A DNA stretch of 64,000 nucleotides. It comes from Thermasporomyces composti (GTDB taxonomy: Bacteria > Actinomycetota > Actinomycetes > Propionibacteriales > Actinopolymorphaceae). The stretch is from assembly GCF_003386795.1 (NCBI RefSeq), contig NZ_QTUC01000001.1, forward strand, positions 3,348,001 to 3,412,000, given 5' to 3'. Position 1 is the stretch's first letter, and each line of letters begins with the position of its first letter. Shown here in pieces: positions 33,606 through 43,007 of this stretch. Under the pieces are notes generated by a model. That model ran no database searches. It was not told the DNA's origin and saw nothing but the letters and a program-made list of their open reading frames with translations. Position numbers and translations under genes: made by a program.

Positions 33606-34985
33606 GTGGTGCGCGATCTCGGAGCCATTGTCAAGGCGTACGACGTTCGTGGTCTGGTACCCGACGAGCTTGACGCCGGCATCGCCCGAGAGATCGGTGC
33701 GGCCTTCGCGGAGGTTCTCGGGTATCCGCGTGCGGTCGTGGTGGGCCGTGACATGCGCACGTCGTCGCCCGAGCTGGCGGCGGCGTTCACCGATGGGGTG
33801 ATCCATCGTGGCGTCGACGTGATCGACCTCGGCCTGACGTCGACTGACGAGCTGTACTTCGCCAGCGGCTGGCTGGACCTGCCAGGGGCAATGATCACGG
33901 CGAGCCACAACCCTCCCCAGTACGGCGGGATCAAGGTCTGCCGGGCTGGAGCGGCCCCCATCAGCCGTGAGACGGGCCTGGAGGAGATCCGCGCGCGTGC
34001 CGAACGCGCGCTCGCTCGGCGGGGTCAGCCCGATGGCGCGGGAGGTGGTCGCCGTCTGGGCACCGTGCGGCGTCGGGACGTCCTGCCAGACTACGCCGCG
34101 TACCTTCGTCGACTTGTCGACGTCTCGCCCACGCGCCGGCTCAAGGTGGTGGTCGACGCCGGCAACGGGATGGCGGGGCTCACCGTCCCCGCTGTCTTCG
34201 CTGACCTCCAGGTGGAGCTGGTGCCGTTGTTCTTCGAGCTCGACGGCACCTTTCCGCATCACGATGCCAACCCGATCAAGCCGGAGAACCTCCGCCACCT
34301 GCAGGCCACGGTGCGCGAGACGGGCGCCGACGTGGGGCTGGCCTTCGACGGTGACGCAGACCGGTGCTGGTTCGTCGACGAGCACGGCCGGTCGGTCTCG
34401 CCGTCGACGATCACGGCCCTCATCGCCGTCCGAGAGCTGGCGCGCGAGCCCGGCGCGACGATCGTCCACAACCTCATCACCTCGCGCTCGGTACCGGAGA
34501 TCGTCCGCGAGCACGGCGGTGTCCCGGTTCGCGAACGTGTGGGGCACTCCTTCATCAAGGCCACCATGGCCCGGACCGGAGCCATCTTCGGCGGCGAGCA
34601 CTCGGCGCACTTCTACTTCCGAGACTTCTGGCGAGCCGATTCCGGCTTGCTGGCCGCGCTCCACGTCCTGGCGGCGCTGGGGTCACAGGACCGCCCGCTG
34701 TCAGAGCTGCTCTCCGCGTACGAGCGCTACGTGCACTCCGGAGAGATCAACAGCGTGGTGGAGGACCAGGCCAGCACCTTGGCCCGGATCAAGGACGCCT
34801 TCGTCCGCCGCGGCGGTATCAAGATCGACGAGCTGGACGGGCTGACCGTCGAGCACGACTCGTGGTGGTTCAATGTGCGGGCCTCGAACACCGAGCCGGT
34901 CCTTCGGCTCAACGCCGAGGGGACGGATCGGCCCACCATGGAGCGAATCCGCGACGAGGTACTAGACATGGTCCGGGCCGGATGA
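33606..34985 (+). CDS. manB: Phosphomannomutase / phosphoglucomutase
   Basis: 459 aa; GTG 33606 or GTG 33609 may start. It converts mannose-6-phosphate to mannose-1-phosphate through a phosphoserine. All four domains are recognisable: KAYDVRG at the N-terminus, the catalytic loop MITASHNPPQYGGIK with the phosphorylated Ser, the metal loop LAFDGDADRCWFVDE, the sugar-binding loop GGEHSAHFYFRDF and the phosphate-binding SNTEPVLRLNAEG near the C-terminus. With the SIS isomerase and manA just downstream and manC at 20833, it gives the GDP-mannose route used for mannosylated lipids and glycans. Confidence 0.93.
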   Translation: MVRDLGAIVKAYDVRGLVPDELDAGIAREIGAAFAEVLGYPRAVVVGRDMRTSSPELAAAFTDGVIHRGVDVIDLGLTSTDELYFASGWLDLPGAMITASHNPPQYGGIKVCRAGAAPISRETGLEEIRARAERALARRGQPDGAGGGRRLGTVRRRDVLPDYAAYLRRLVDVSPTRRLKVVVDAGNGMAGLTVPAVFADLQVELVPLFFELDGTFPHHDANPIKPENLRHLQATVRETGADVGLAFDGDADRCWFVDEHGRSVSPSTITALIAVRELAREPGATIVHNLITSRSVPEIVREHGGVPVRERVGHSFIKATMARTGAIFGGEHSAHFYFRDFWRADSGLLAALHVLAALGSQDRPLSELLSAYERYVHSGEINSVVEDQASTLARIKDAFVRRGGIKIDELDGLTVEHDSWWFNVRASNTEPVLRLNAEGTDRPTMERIRDEVLDMVRAG

Positions 34986-35057
34986 GGCACGCTCGTAGAG
35001 TCAGGGCAGCTGGTCGTGCTCAGCCATGCCGGCCGCGTAGCTGAAGGGACGTCTCCC

Positions 35058-35366
35058 GTGAACCTCGACCCCGCGCTCCTGGAGATCTTGGCGTGTCCCG
35101 CCTGCAAGTCGCCGCTCCGACAGGACGACCTGGCGGCCGAGCTGGTCTGCACCAACGCCGAGTGCGCGCTGGCGTACCCCGTGCGTGACGACATCCCCGT
35201 CCTGCTCGTGGAGGAGGCGCGCCAGCCCGGGCCTCCCTCTGGCGAGGAGGTGACGGGGACCGCCGTGGGAGAGTCAGGCGAGCGTCCCGAGGCACGTGAG
35301 GAGTCCGGCGCGGACGGCGCCGACGCGAGCGCGCGCACCTCAGATCGACCCGACAGTGGTGAGTGA
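35058..35366 (+). CDS. Trm112-like zinc-ribbon protein
   Basis: 102 aa from GTG at 35058; GAAGGGA sits about 8 bases upstream. Residues 1-55 form the Trm112 fold ([52 protein letters not shown]), with the zinc Cys pairs CPAC and C(TNAE)C. The remainder is an acidic, Ser/Gly-rich tail. In eukaryotes Trm112 activates methyltransferases; bacterial members are of uncertain role. The stop overlaps the SIS gene, which fits a manB-trm112-SIS-manA operon. Partner methyltransferase unknown. Confidence 0.8.
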   Translation: MNLDPALLEILACPACKSPLRQDDLAAELVCTNAECALAYPVRDDIPVLLVEEARQPGPPSGEEVTGTAVGESGERPEAREESGADGADASARTSDRPDSGE

Positions 35367-36417
35367 CGGGCTGGCCGCTGTGAACGCCGAACCTTTCGAC
35401 GAGACCCTCCTCGACGACGAGGAGGCGCTTGCTCACGCGGACGAGACACTCAGGGCACTTGCCGAGTCCGGCGCGCGGGTGCGTCGAGAGGCGTATGCCG
35501 CGAAGCAGGTCGAGCGCGGCTTGGTCGAGCTGGACCGACCGCGAGCGGTCGTCGCCGCGGGCGCCGACGCCCGGCTGCTTCGCGCGGTGCTGGAGCCGTG
35601 GTGTCCGGTGCCGTTCGTCGCCTGGCCGGGCCCGGGTTTGCCGGGTTGGGTGGGCGCCCTCGACCTGGTCGTGGTGCTCGCGCCCACCGGCGGTGACCCG
35701 GAGACTGCGAGCGCCGTCTACGACGCGGTTCGACGGGGAAGCGCCGTGCTGCTCGCCGCGCCGGAGAACTCCCCGTTGGTCGAGGCTGGTCGTGGTCGCG
35801 ACACCGTGGTGGTGCCCGCGCAGACGGGGGACCCGCTGGCGCTCGCGGTGGTCGTCCTCCAGGTGTTGCACACGCTGGGGATCGGACCGGAGCTGTCGGC
35901 GGAGACGGTCGCGAGCGCGCTCGACGAGGTGGCCTCGCGGTGCTCGCCGTTCCTGGACTTGTCCGCCAACCCGGCCAAGGACATCGCGCTGGTGCTCGCT
36001 GACGCGCTGCCGCTGCTGTGGGGTGGCTCGGTCTTGGCGGCGCGGGCGGGGCGTCGGGTGGCGGAGACCCTCCGACGCATGACGAACCGCCCCGCGCTCG
36101 CGTCGGAGGCCGACCACCTGCTGCCGGTGCTGGAGGGAGCGCCACCGCGAGACCTCTTCGCCGACCCGTTCGCCGATATCGAAAGCCCGCCGCTGCGGCC
36201 CGCGCTCCTCATCTTCGACGACGGCGCCGAGCAGCCCGTCATTCAGGAGTCCCGACAGCGGCTCCTCGACATGGCCGAGTCACGCGATGTCCGCGCCAAG
36301 ATCGTGAGTTGGACCGAGGGTCCGGAGGTGGCGCGGTACGCGGCCTTGCAGGCGCTCGGCACCTATGCGGCGGTCTACCTCGCCGTGGGTCTTGGCCGCT
36401 TCCAACCGCGAACCTGA
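35359..36417 (+). CDS. SIS-domain protein, phosphoglucose/phosphomannose isomerase-like
   Basis: 352 aa if GTG 35359 is used (overlaps the Trm112 stop by 8 bp); GTG 35380 is an alternative. Cytoplasmic protein of the Rv3256c type. Residues 20-130 form a weak first SIS half ([66 protein letters not shown]). The second part holds [35 protein letters not shown]. It is related to the bifunctional phosphoglucose/phosphomannose isomerases, but the catalytic Glu/His pattern of active enzymes is not obvious. It may assist ManA or be regulatory. Operon with manB and manA. Confidence 0.72.
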   Translation: MSDGLAAVNAEPFDETLLDDEEALAHADETLRALAESGARVRREAYAAKQVERGLVELDRPRAVVAAGADARLLRAVLEPWCPVPFVAWPGPGLPGWVGALDLVVVLAPTGGDPETASAVYDAVRRGSAVLLAAPENSPLVEAGRGRDTVVVPAQTGDPLALAVVVLQVLHTLGIGPELSAETVASALDEVASRCSPFLDLSANPAKDIALVLADALPLLWGGSVLAARAGRRVAETLRRMTNRPALASEADHLLPVLEGAPPRDLFADPFADIESPPLRPALLIFDDGAEQPVIQESRQRLLDMAESRDVRAKIVSWTEGPEVARYAALQALGTYAAVYLAVGLGRFQPRT

Positions 36418-36444
36418 CGTCAACACTTCGCCGCGAAGGAGACC

Positions 36445-37608
36445 ATGCACCTTCTCGACAACCCGATTCGCTTCTACCCCTGGGGGTCGCGGACCGCGAT
36501 TCCGGAGCTGCTCGGCGTGGAGCCGACCGGTGACCCGCAGGCGGAGCTGTGGATGGGCGCCCATCCCAGCTCGCCGTCCAGGCTGGTCGGTGACGACGCC
36601 TCGCTGCTCGAGGTCGTCCAGGCCGACCCAGCCACGCAGCTTGGGCCGGCCTGCTTGGCGGAGTTCGGGCCGCGACTGCCGTTCTTGCTCAAGGTGCTGG
36701 CGGCGGAGGAGCCGTTGTCGCTGCAAGTCCATCCCGACCCCGAGCAGGCCAGGCTGGGGTTCGAGCGGGAGAACGCCGCGGGCATCCCGCTGGATGCCCC
36801 GCACCGCAACTACAAGGACCCCCATGCCAAGCCGGAGGCGATGTGCGCGCTGACGGCGTTCGAGACGTTGGCCGGCTTTCGCCCACCGGAGCAGACCCTG
36901 GAGCTCGTCGGACTGCTGGGTGCTCCGGCGTTGGACGAGCTGGTCGCTCCCTTGCGCGTGGCTCCCGACGCCGCGGGTCTGCGCGAGGTCGTCACGAACC
37001 TGCTGACCGCCCCGGCCGACCGCCGACGCGTCCTCGTCACGCAGGTGCTGGACGCGTGCAAGCACGTCGACCACCCCGTCGCCGCCGTGCTGTCGCGGCT
37101 CGGACAGCGGTACCCCGACGACGCAGGCGTGGTCGCGGCGTTGCTGCTCAACCACGTCCGCCTGGCGCCGGGTGAGGCGCTCTATCTCCCGGCGGGCAAC
37201 CTTCACGCCCATCTCGGCGGTGTCGGGGTGGAGATCCTGGCCAACTCCGACAACGTCCTGCGCGGGGGCCTCACCGGCAAGCACGTCGATGTACCCGAGC
37301 TCTTGAAGGTGCTCGACTTCACCCCCACGACGCCGGAGATCCTGCGCCCCGACCGTAACGGCGTCTACCCGACCCCGGCGAAGGAGTTCCGCCTGGCCCG
37401 CCATGACCTCACCAGCTGGGACGAGCTCCGGCTGGAGTCGACGGGTCCGCAGATCCTCCTGTGCGTGGAGGGTCAGGCGCTGGTGCGCAGCCAGACCGGC
37501 AAGGTGACCTTGACAAAAGGCCGCTCGGCCTACGCCGGCGCTCACGACGGCGTGGTGCACCTGTCCGGGCAGGGCGTGGTGTTCCAAGCCACGGCCGGCC
37601 TGGGCTGA
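36445..37608 (+). CDS. manA: Mannose-6-phosphate isomerase, class I
   Basis: 387 aa zinc enzyme converting fructose-6-phosphate to mannose-6-phosphate. The N-terminal IRFYPWGSRTAIPELLG is typical. The metal ligands are in SLQVHPDPEQA (Gln, His), DPHAKPEAMCALTAFE (Glu of KPE) and LPAGNLHAHLGGVGVEILANSDNVLRGGLTGKH (His of LHAHL, followed by the catalytic Arg). Start ATG 36445 lies 28 bp after the SIS gene, with AAGGAG upstream. Together with manB and manC it completes GDP-mannose synthesis from the glycolytic pool. Confidence 0.93.
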   Translation: MHLLDNPIRFYPWGSRTAIPELLGVEPTGDPQAELWMGAHPSSPSRLVGDDASLLEVVQADPATQLGPACLAEFGPRLPFLLKVLAAEEPLSLQVHPDPEQARLGFERENAAGIPLDAPHRNYKDPHAKPEAMCALTAFETLAGFRPPEQTLELVGLLGAPALDELVAPLRVAPDAAGLREVVTNLLTAPADRRRVLVTQVLDACKHVDHPVAAVLSRLGQRYPDDAGVVAALLLNHVRLAPGEALYLPAGNLHAHLGGVGVEILANSDNVLRGGLTGKHVDVPELLKVLDFTPTTPEILRPDRNGVYPTPAKEFRLARHDLTSWDELRLESTGPQILLCVEGQALVRSQTGKVTLTKGRSAYAGAHDGVVHLSGQGVVFQATAGLG

Positions 37609-37669
37609 GCAGCTCGGGGCGCGGCCTGGCCTCGAAACTCGGCGCGGCAGGATGAACGTCGACGTGTCC

Positions 37670-37692
37670 GGGTGGGGCCAACGGCCCCACCC
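37670..37692. terminator. Strong hairpin after manA
   Basis: GGGTGGGGCC (37670-37679) pairs perfectly with GGCCCCACCC (37683-37692) around a 3-base loop. It lies 61 bases after the manA stop and 33 before the next gene. Likely terminator of the manB-manA operon or an attenuating hairpin of the transporter gene. Confidence 0.6.
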
Positions 37693-37725
37693 AGTGAACG
37701 CCCAGTTCCGATAGAGAAGGGGCCA

Positions 37726-38667
37726 ATGAGCGCAGAAGGGGGCATGAAGGCCGTCCTGGCCGCCTTGTTCGCCAACCTCGGCATCGCGGCGACGAAGTTC
37801 CTGGCGTTCCTGCTCACCAGGTCGTCGTCGATGCTCGCCGAGTCGATCCACTCGCTCGCTGACTCGGGCAACCAGGTGCTGCTGCTCGTGGGCAAGAAGC
37901 GGGCGGAGCGGCCGGCGACGAGCCTGCACCCGTTCGGCTACGGGCGCGAGCGCTACGTGTACTCGTTCATCGTCTCGATCGTCCTGTTCTCCGTCGGTGG
38001 GCTGTTCGCGCTGTACGAGGGCTGGCACAAGATCTCGCATCCCGAGGGCCTGGACAGCTGGCAGTGGGTCCCGGTCACCGTCCTCGTCGTCGCCATCGTC
38101 CTGGAGTCCCTCTCCTTCCGGACGGCGATCCGCGAGGCGAACCAGGTGCGCGGGAAGACATCGTGGATCAGCTTCATTCGGAGGGCGCGGAGCCCGGAGC
38201 TCCCGGTCATCCTGCTGGAGGACTTCGCCGCGCTCATGGGCCTGGTGCTCGCGCTCCTCGGTGTCTGCCTGACCCTCGCCACCGGGAACGGTATGTGGGA
38301 CGGTATCGGGTCGATGGCGATCGGGGCCTTGCTCGTGGTCGTCGCGGCGGTGCTCGCGGCGGAGATGAAGAGCCTGCTGATCGGGGAGTCGGCCACACCC
38401 GAGCTGGTCGAGCGGCTCGAGCGGGCGATGCTCGCCGAGCCGCTGGTCGACCGGATCATTCACATGCGGACGCTCCACCTCGGCCCAGAGGAGCTCCTCG
38501 TGGCCGCGAAGATCGCCGTGACCTCCCACGACACCGCGGCCGAGATCGCGAAGGCGATCGACGCGGCGGAGCGACGGATGCGCGAGGCGGTGCCGTTGCG
38601 TTTGATCATCTACCTGGAGCCTGACCTGGACCGCTCGGCCGGCTCGGTGGCAGGCCAGACAGCCTGA
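37726..38667 (+). CDS. Cation diffusion facilitator family transporter (SLC30A9-like)
   Basis: 313 aa from ATG at 37726 with AGAAGGGG upstream. Inner-membrane protein with about five to six helices (15-35, 75-100, 115-135, 170-195, 200-225) and a cytoplasmic C-terminal domain. The first metal motif is intact in helix 2 (ESIHSLADSGNQ, HxxxD). In the later helix the usual HxxxD is LLEDFAALMGLVLALLG instead, the pattern of the ZnT9/SLC30A9 branch, whose transport chemistry differs from standard zinc exporters. Its 3' end overlaps the convergent MerR gene by 62 bp. Substrate metal cannot be assigned. Confidence 0.8.
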   Translation: MSAEGGMKAVLAALFANLGIAATKFLAFLLTRSSSMLAESIHSLADSGNQVLLLVGKKRAERPATSLHPFGYGRERYVYSFIVSIVLFSVGGLFALYEGWHKISHPEGLDSWQWVPVTVLVVAIVLESLSFRTAIREANQVRGKTSWISFIRRARSPELPVILLEDFAALMGLVLALLGVCLTLATGNGMWDGIGSMAIGALLVVVAAVLAAEMKSLLIGESATPELVERLERAMLAEPLVDRIIHMRTLHLGPEELLVAAKIAVTSHDTAAEIAKAIDAAERRMREAVPLRLIIYLEPDLDRSAGSVAGQTA

Positions 38668-39049
38668 CCGGGTAGCGGCGTACCGGTCGAGGAGGGGGAA
38701 GGACACCACTGCGTCCGAGCCACCGCAGCGCGCGTTCCCGCTCGGTCTCGTCCACCCGCGTGGCGGGAAGCCGACCGAGCGCCTCACCGAGTCGCCGGAC
38801 CGCGGTGGCGACGTCGGGTTCGGTCATCGCGCGAAGAGCGAAGGCCAGGGCCGCCGGGCTGACGTCGAAGCGGTCCTCGAGTTCGCGGGCGAGCTCGATG
38901 GCCCGCAGGTCCTCGGGTGTGTACTGACGGTGTGTGTTCGCGGCGCGTCCTTCTCGTCCGCGCACGCGGGGAACGAGCCCGAGCCGCTCCCGGTATCGCA
39001 GCATTCGGGGGGACATGCCGAGAGCACGCGCGGCCTCCGCGATCCGCAT
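38606..39049 (-). CDS. MerR-family transcriptional regulator
   Basis: 147 aa from ATG at 39049. The N-terminal winged-helix of MerR type is MRIAEAARALGMSPRMLRYRERLGLVPRVRG (RYRE where most have RYYE), then HRQYTPEDLRAIELARELEDRFDVSP. It lacks the Cys residues that bind metals in MerR, ZntR or CueR, so a metal sensor role is not supported. The C-terminal 40 residues are Pro/Arg-rich. No ribosome site precedes the ATG, and AT-rich sequence abuts it, so the mRNA may be leaderless. It is divergent from ahcY and could control it; the target is unknown. Confidence 0.75.
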   Translation of the reverse strand: MRIAEAARALGMSPRMLRYRERLGLVPRVRGREGRAANTHRQYTPEDLRAIELARELEDRFDVSPAALAFALRAMTEPDVATAVRRLGEALGRLPATRVDETERERALRWLGRSGVLPPPRPVRRYPVRLSGLPPSRPSGPGQAPGR

Positions 39050-39159
39050 GGCGGTATTTTGACATTCTCGCGTCAGAAACGGCCGCCTTGGCTGTCGGTA
39101 GCGGAGAGGTGGCTCTAAGCTTCCGATTCCGGCGCTATCCGATGAAGAGGAGCACGTAG

Positions 39160-40617
<1,458 letters not shown>

Positions 40618-40691
40618 TCCCGTCAGGGGAGCTCCCGGCGGAGGAACCTCTCAGCTGGTTCTCTCGGGGACTCCAGGAAACACAGACGTCG

Positions 40692-40727
40692 CGGCGGCTG
40701 GGCTCGAGCGACGGGGCCCAGCCGCCG
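40692..40727. terminator. Bidirectional hairpin terminator (ahcY / RDD)
   Basis: CGGCGGCTGGGC (40692-40703) pairs perfectly with GCCCAGCCGCCG (40716-40727): 12-bp stem, 12-base loop, between the convergent ends of ahcY and the RDD gene. Confidence 0.7.
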
Positions 40728-40823
40728 TCGCACGCTCACCGTCGTGTGGGGAGGCCGCCTGGAGGCAGCCCCGGAGGTAGCTGGGAGACTGGGAGAAAGG
40801 TGGGCCTGCCACGCGCAACCCAC

Positions 40824-41714
40824 TCAGCGGGGGAGGGCAAAGCCGCCGCCAGGCGGCGTCCGTCCATCTCCCGGCTGGTCTCCGGATGGGTTCGCCTCGG
40901 GCGACTGGAAAGACGTGGTTGACGGCGGGGGAGCTGGACTGTCACGCCGTGGGCCCGGGGCGCTGTCGGGGCGCGGACCGCCGAAGGCTCGTCGACGACG
41001 CTCACCCAAGATCGCGGCGAGGTAAGCCCAGGCGGGAACCCCCTGCGGGGGAGGCGGGGATACGTACTCGGCCATCGCCGCGGCCAGCTTGGCGCCCAGG
41101 GCGTCGCGGGCCGCTGGAGCGAGGTCGTGGTAGCGGCCGAGGTAGGAGCGAGCCGAGAGCGCGAGCTGATCCGGAATCCTGGACAGGTCCGCCCGGGCGG
41201 CCCAGGACTGGAGCGGTGCGGGAACCTCGGGGATTCGCTCGATCTCACGCGGTGCGCGCTCACGGATGACGACGGTTCCGGCCAGCATGTCGCCGACCCG
41301 CTTGCCCCGCGGGTTCAGCATCGCGGCCAAGAAACCGACGCACCCGGAGCTGACGAAGAAGTCGACGAACACGCCGCTGAGGGCACGAACCAACGCGTGT
41401 CGGAAGTGCACCGGGCCACCATCGTCGCGGACGACCCGAAGGCCCAACGCGTACTTGCCGACCGTCTTCCCGCGCGTGAGGGTCTCCATCACGGTGGAGT
41501 AGCCGACGAACGTCGCGACCGCACAGGCGATGGCCAGCCCGTTGATGAGCGACTCGCTGGCGTCGTCCGCGGCGACGAACACGACCGGGACCAACAACAG
41601 GAGGAAGAGGACGATCTCCAAGGCGAGGTCGATGAAGAAGCCCAGCGCGCGGGTGCCGGGCCGCGCGTACCGCATCTCGAGGACAACGGCCTCACCTGTG
41701 ACGAGCTCGCTCAA
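40824..41714 (-). CDS. RDD family membrane protein
   Basis: 296 aa from ATG at 41714. RDD domain: MRYARPGTRALGFFIDLALEIVLFLLLL, a middle helix pair and TRGKTVGKYALGLRVVRDDGGPVHFRHALVRALSG, with conserved Arg and Asp residues in the first helix region (R20, D28). About three to four transmembrane helices. The C-terminal ~130 residues are hydrophilic, ending in Pro/Gly/Ser-rich sequence. Function of the family is not settled (some act as ion exchangers). It is divergent from the SpoIIM gene with 52 bp between; the pair normally belongs with DUF58/MoxR genes. Confidence 0.85.
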   Translation of the reverse strand: MSELVTGEAVVLEMRYARPGTRALGFFIDLALEIVLFLLLLVPVVFVAADDASESLINGLAIACAVATFVGYSTVMETLTRGKTVGKYALGLRVVRDDGGPVHFRHALVRALSGVFVDFFVSSGCVGFLAAMLNPRGKRVGDMLAGTVVIRERAPREIERIPEVPAPLQSWAARADLSRIPDQLALSARSYLGRYHDLAPAARDALGAKLAAAMAEYVSPPPPQGVPAWAYLAAILGERRRRAFGGPRPDSAPGPRRDSPAPPPSTTSFQSPEANPSGDQPGDGRTPPGGGFALPR

Positions 41715-41766
41715 CCCATGTCCTCCTGGTCCGGCGCGCGGCTGCGGGCTCCATTAGTGTGCCAGC

Positions 41767-42768
41767 GTGGATCTCGACGCGTACGTGGCCGCTCATCAGG
41801 AGCAGTGGAGACGCCTGGAGGCGCTCGTCGCGCGCCGTGGTCGGCTGACCGGGGCCGAGGCGGACGAGCTGGTGACGCTCTACCAGCGGGTCGCCACGCA
41901 CCTGTCGGTGGTCCGGTCGAGCGCCCCGGACGCGGTCGTCGTCGAACGGCTGTCCGCGCTCGTCGCCCGCGCGCGCAGCGTGGTGGCCGGAGCGCACACC
42001 CCGATGTGGCGCGACGTCGCTCGGTTCTTCCTCGTCTCCTTCCCAGCCGCCACGTACCGGAGCGCGGTCTGGTGGGTTCCCACCGCGGTCGCGTTCTTCG
42101 CCGTCTGCTGGGCGATCGGCTGGTGGGTGGCTGGCGATCCCGACCTGCAGGCCAAGCTCGTGCCCCCGCAGGCGGTCAAGCAGCTCGTCGAGCACGACTT
42201 CGTCGACTACTACAGCTCCGAGCCCGCGGCCGAGTTCGCGTTCGGGGTCTGGACCAACAACGCGTGGATCGCGGCTGGCTGCCTCGTCCTGGGGGTGCTG
42301 CTCGGGGTTCCGGTCGTCAACATCCTCTGGCTGAACGCCCTCAATGTCGGGGTGGCTGGCGGCCTGATGTGGGCGCACGATCGAGCTGACGTCTTCTTCG
42401 GTCTCATCACCCCACACGGGTTGCTCGAGCTCACGGCGGTCCTCATCGCAGCCGGCGCTGGCCTCCGCTTGGGCTGGACCGTGGTCGACCCGGGTCCGCG
42501 ACCCCGGCTGCGGGCGTTGGCGGAGACCGGTCGCGCCACGGTGGGAATGGCGCTCGGCCTGGCCGTGGTGCTGCTGGTCTCTGGCGTCATCGAGGCGTTC
42601 GTCACCCCGTCCGGGCTTCCCACGTGGGCGCGGGTCGGCATCGGCGTGGTCGCGGAGCTGGCGTTCCTCGGCTACGTCGTGGGCTTCGGGCGGCGCGCCG
42701 TTCGAGCCGGCGAGACCGGGGACGTGAGCGAGGCCGAGCGCGGCGACGTGCTTCCAACGGCCGCGTGA
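41767..42768 (+). CDS. Stage II sporulation protein M family membrane protein
   Basis: 333 aa from GTG at 41767. The N-terminal ~95 residues are cytoplasmic and helical (VDLDAYVAAHQEQWRRLEALVARRGRLTGAEADELVTLYQRVATHLSVVRS). Six or so hydrophobic segments follow, with the family hallmark FGVWTNNAWIAAGCLVLGVLLGVPVVNILWLNALNVGVAGGLM and ITPHGLLELTAVLIAAGAGLRLG. SpoIIM helps engulfment in Bacillus. The actinobacterial relatives accompany RDD and DUF58/MoxR genes, and no specific function is assigned. The next gene of that neighbourhood (DUF58) is 5.3 kb away here. Confidence 0.85.
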   Translation: MDLDAYVAAHQEQWRRLEALVARRGRLTGAEADELVTLYQRVATHLSVVRSSAPDAVVVERLSALVARARSVVAGAHTPMWRDVARFFLVSFPAATYRSAVWWVPTAVAFFAVCWAIGWWVAGDPDLQAKLVPPQAVKQLVEHDFVDYYSSEPAAEFAFGVWTNNAWIAAGCLVLGVLLGVPVVNILWLNALNVGVAGGLMWAHDRADVFFGLITPHGLLELTAVLIAAGAGLRLGWTVVDPGPRPRLRALAETGRATVGMALGLAVVLLVSGVIEAFVTPSGLPTWARVGIGVVAELAFLGYVVGFGRRAVRAGETGDVSEAERGDVLPTAA

Positions 42769-42910
42769 CCCGTCGACGAGCCCACCTTTTCACCCTCTTC
42801 ATCCAACACTGGTCCACTCGCCCGCCGCGCTCTGGCGGTGTGCCGGCGACGTGTGTCGTGTGACGCGGGCACCGCGCGCTGTGACCGGTGAGGCCGGAGG
42901 ACCTGGCGTG

Positions 42911-42928
42911 TTCGCGACATGTCGCGAA
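42911..42928. promoter_or_regulatory. 18-bp perfect palindrome upstream of the S8 protease (candidate operator)
   Basis: TTCGCGACATGTCGCGAA is a perfect 18-bp palindrome, 80 bases before the protease start codon and within a 239-bp intergenic region. A smaller inverted repeat CGAC-GTGT-GTCG lies about 60 bases earlier. It has the size and symmetry of a dimer-binding operator. The LuxR-type regulator encoded just beyond the protease is an obvious candidate ligand, but no second copy was seen at that gene's own promoter. Confidence 0.55.
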
Positions 42929-43007
42929 GACGGCAGCGCTGAGGTGGTGACCTGTCCGTCTTCGCCGACGACCATCCCTTTCCGCAGCGACTTCGGAAAG
43001 GACTGGT

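Noticed and set aside
36280-38787. 835-codon minus-strand frame across manA and the CDF gene
   Set aside because: It spans two clear genes and an intergenic hairpin, and has Arg/Gln/His-rich filler sequence.
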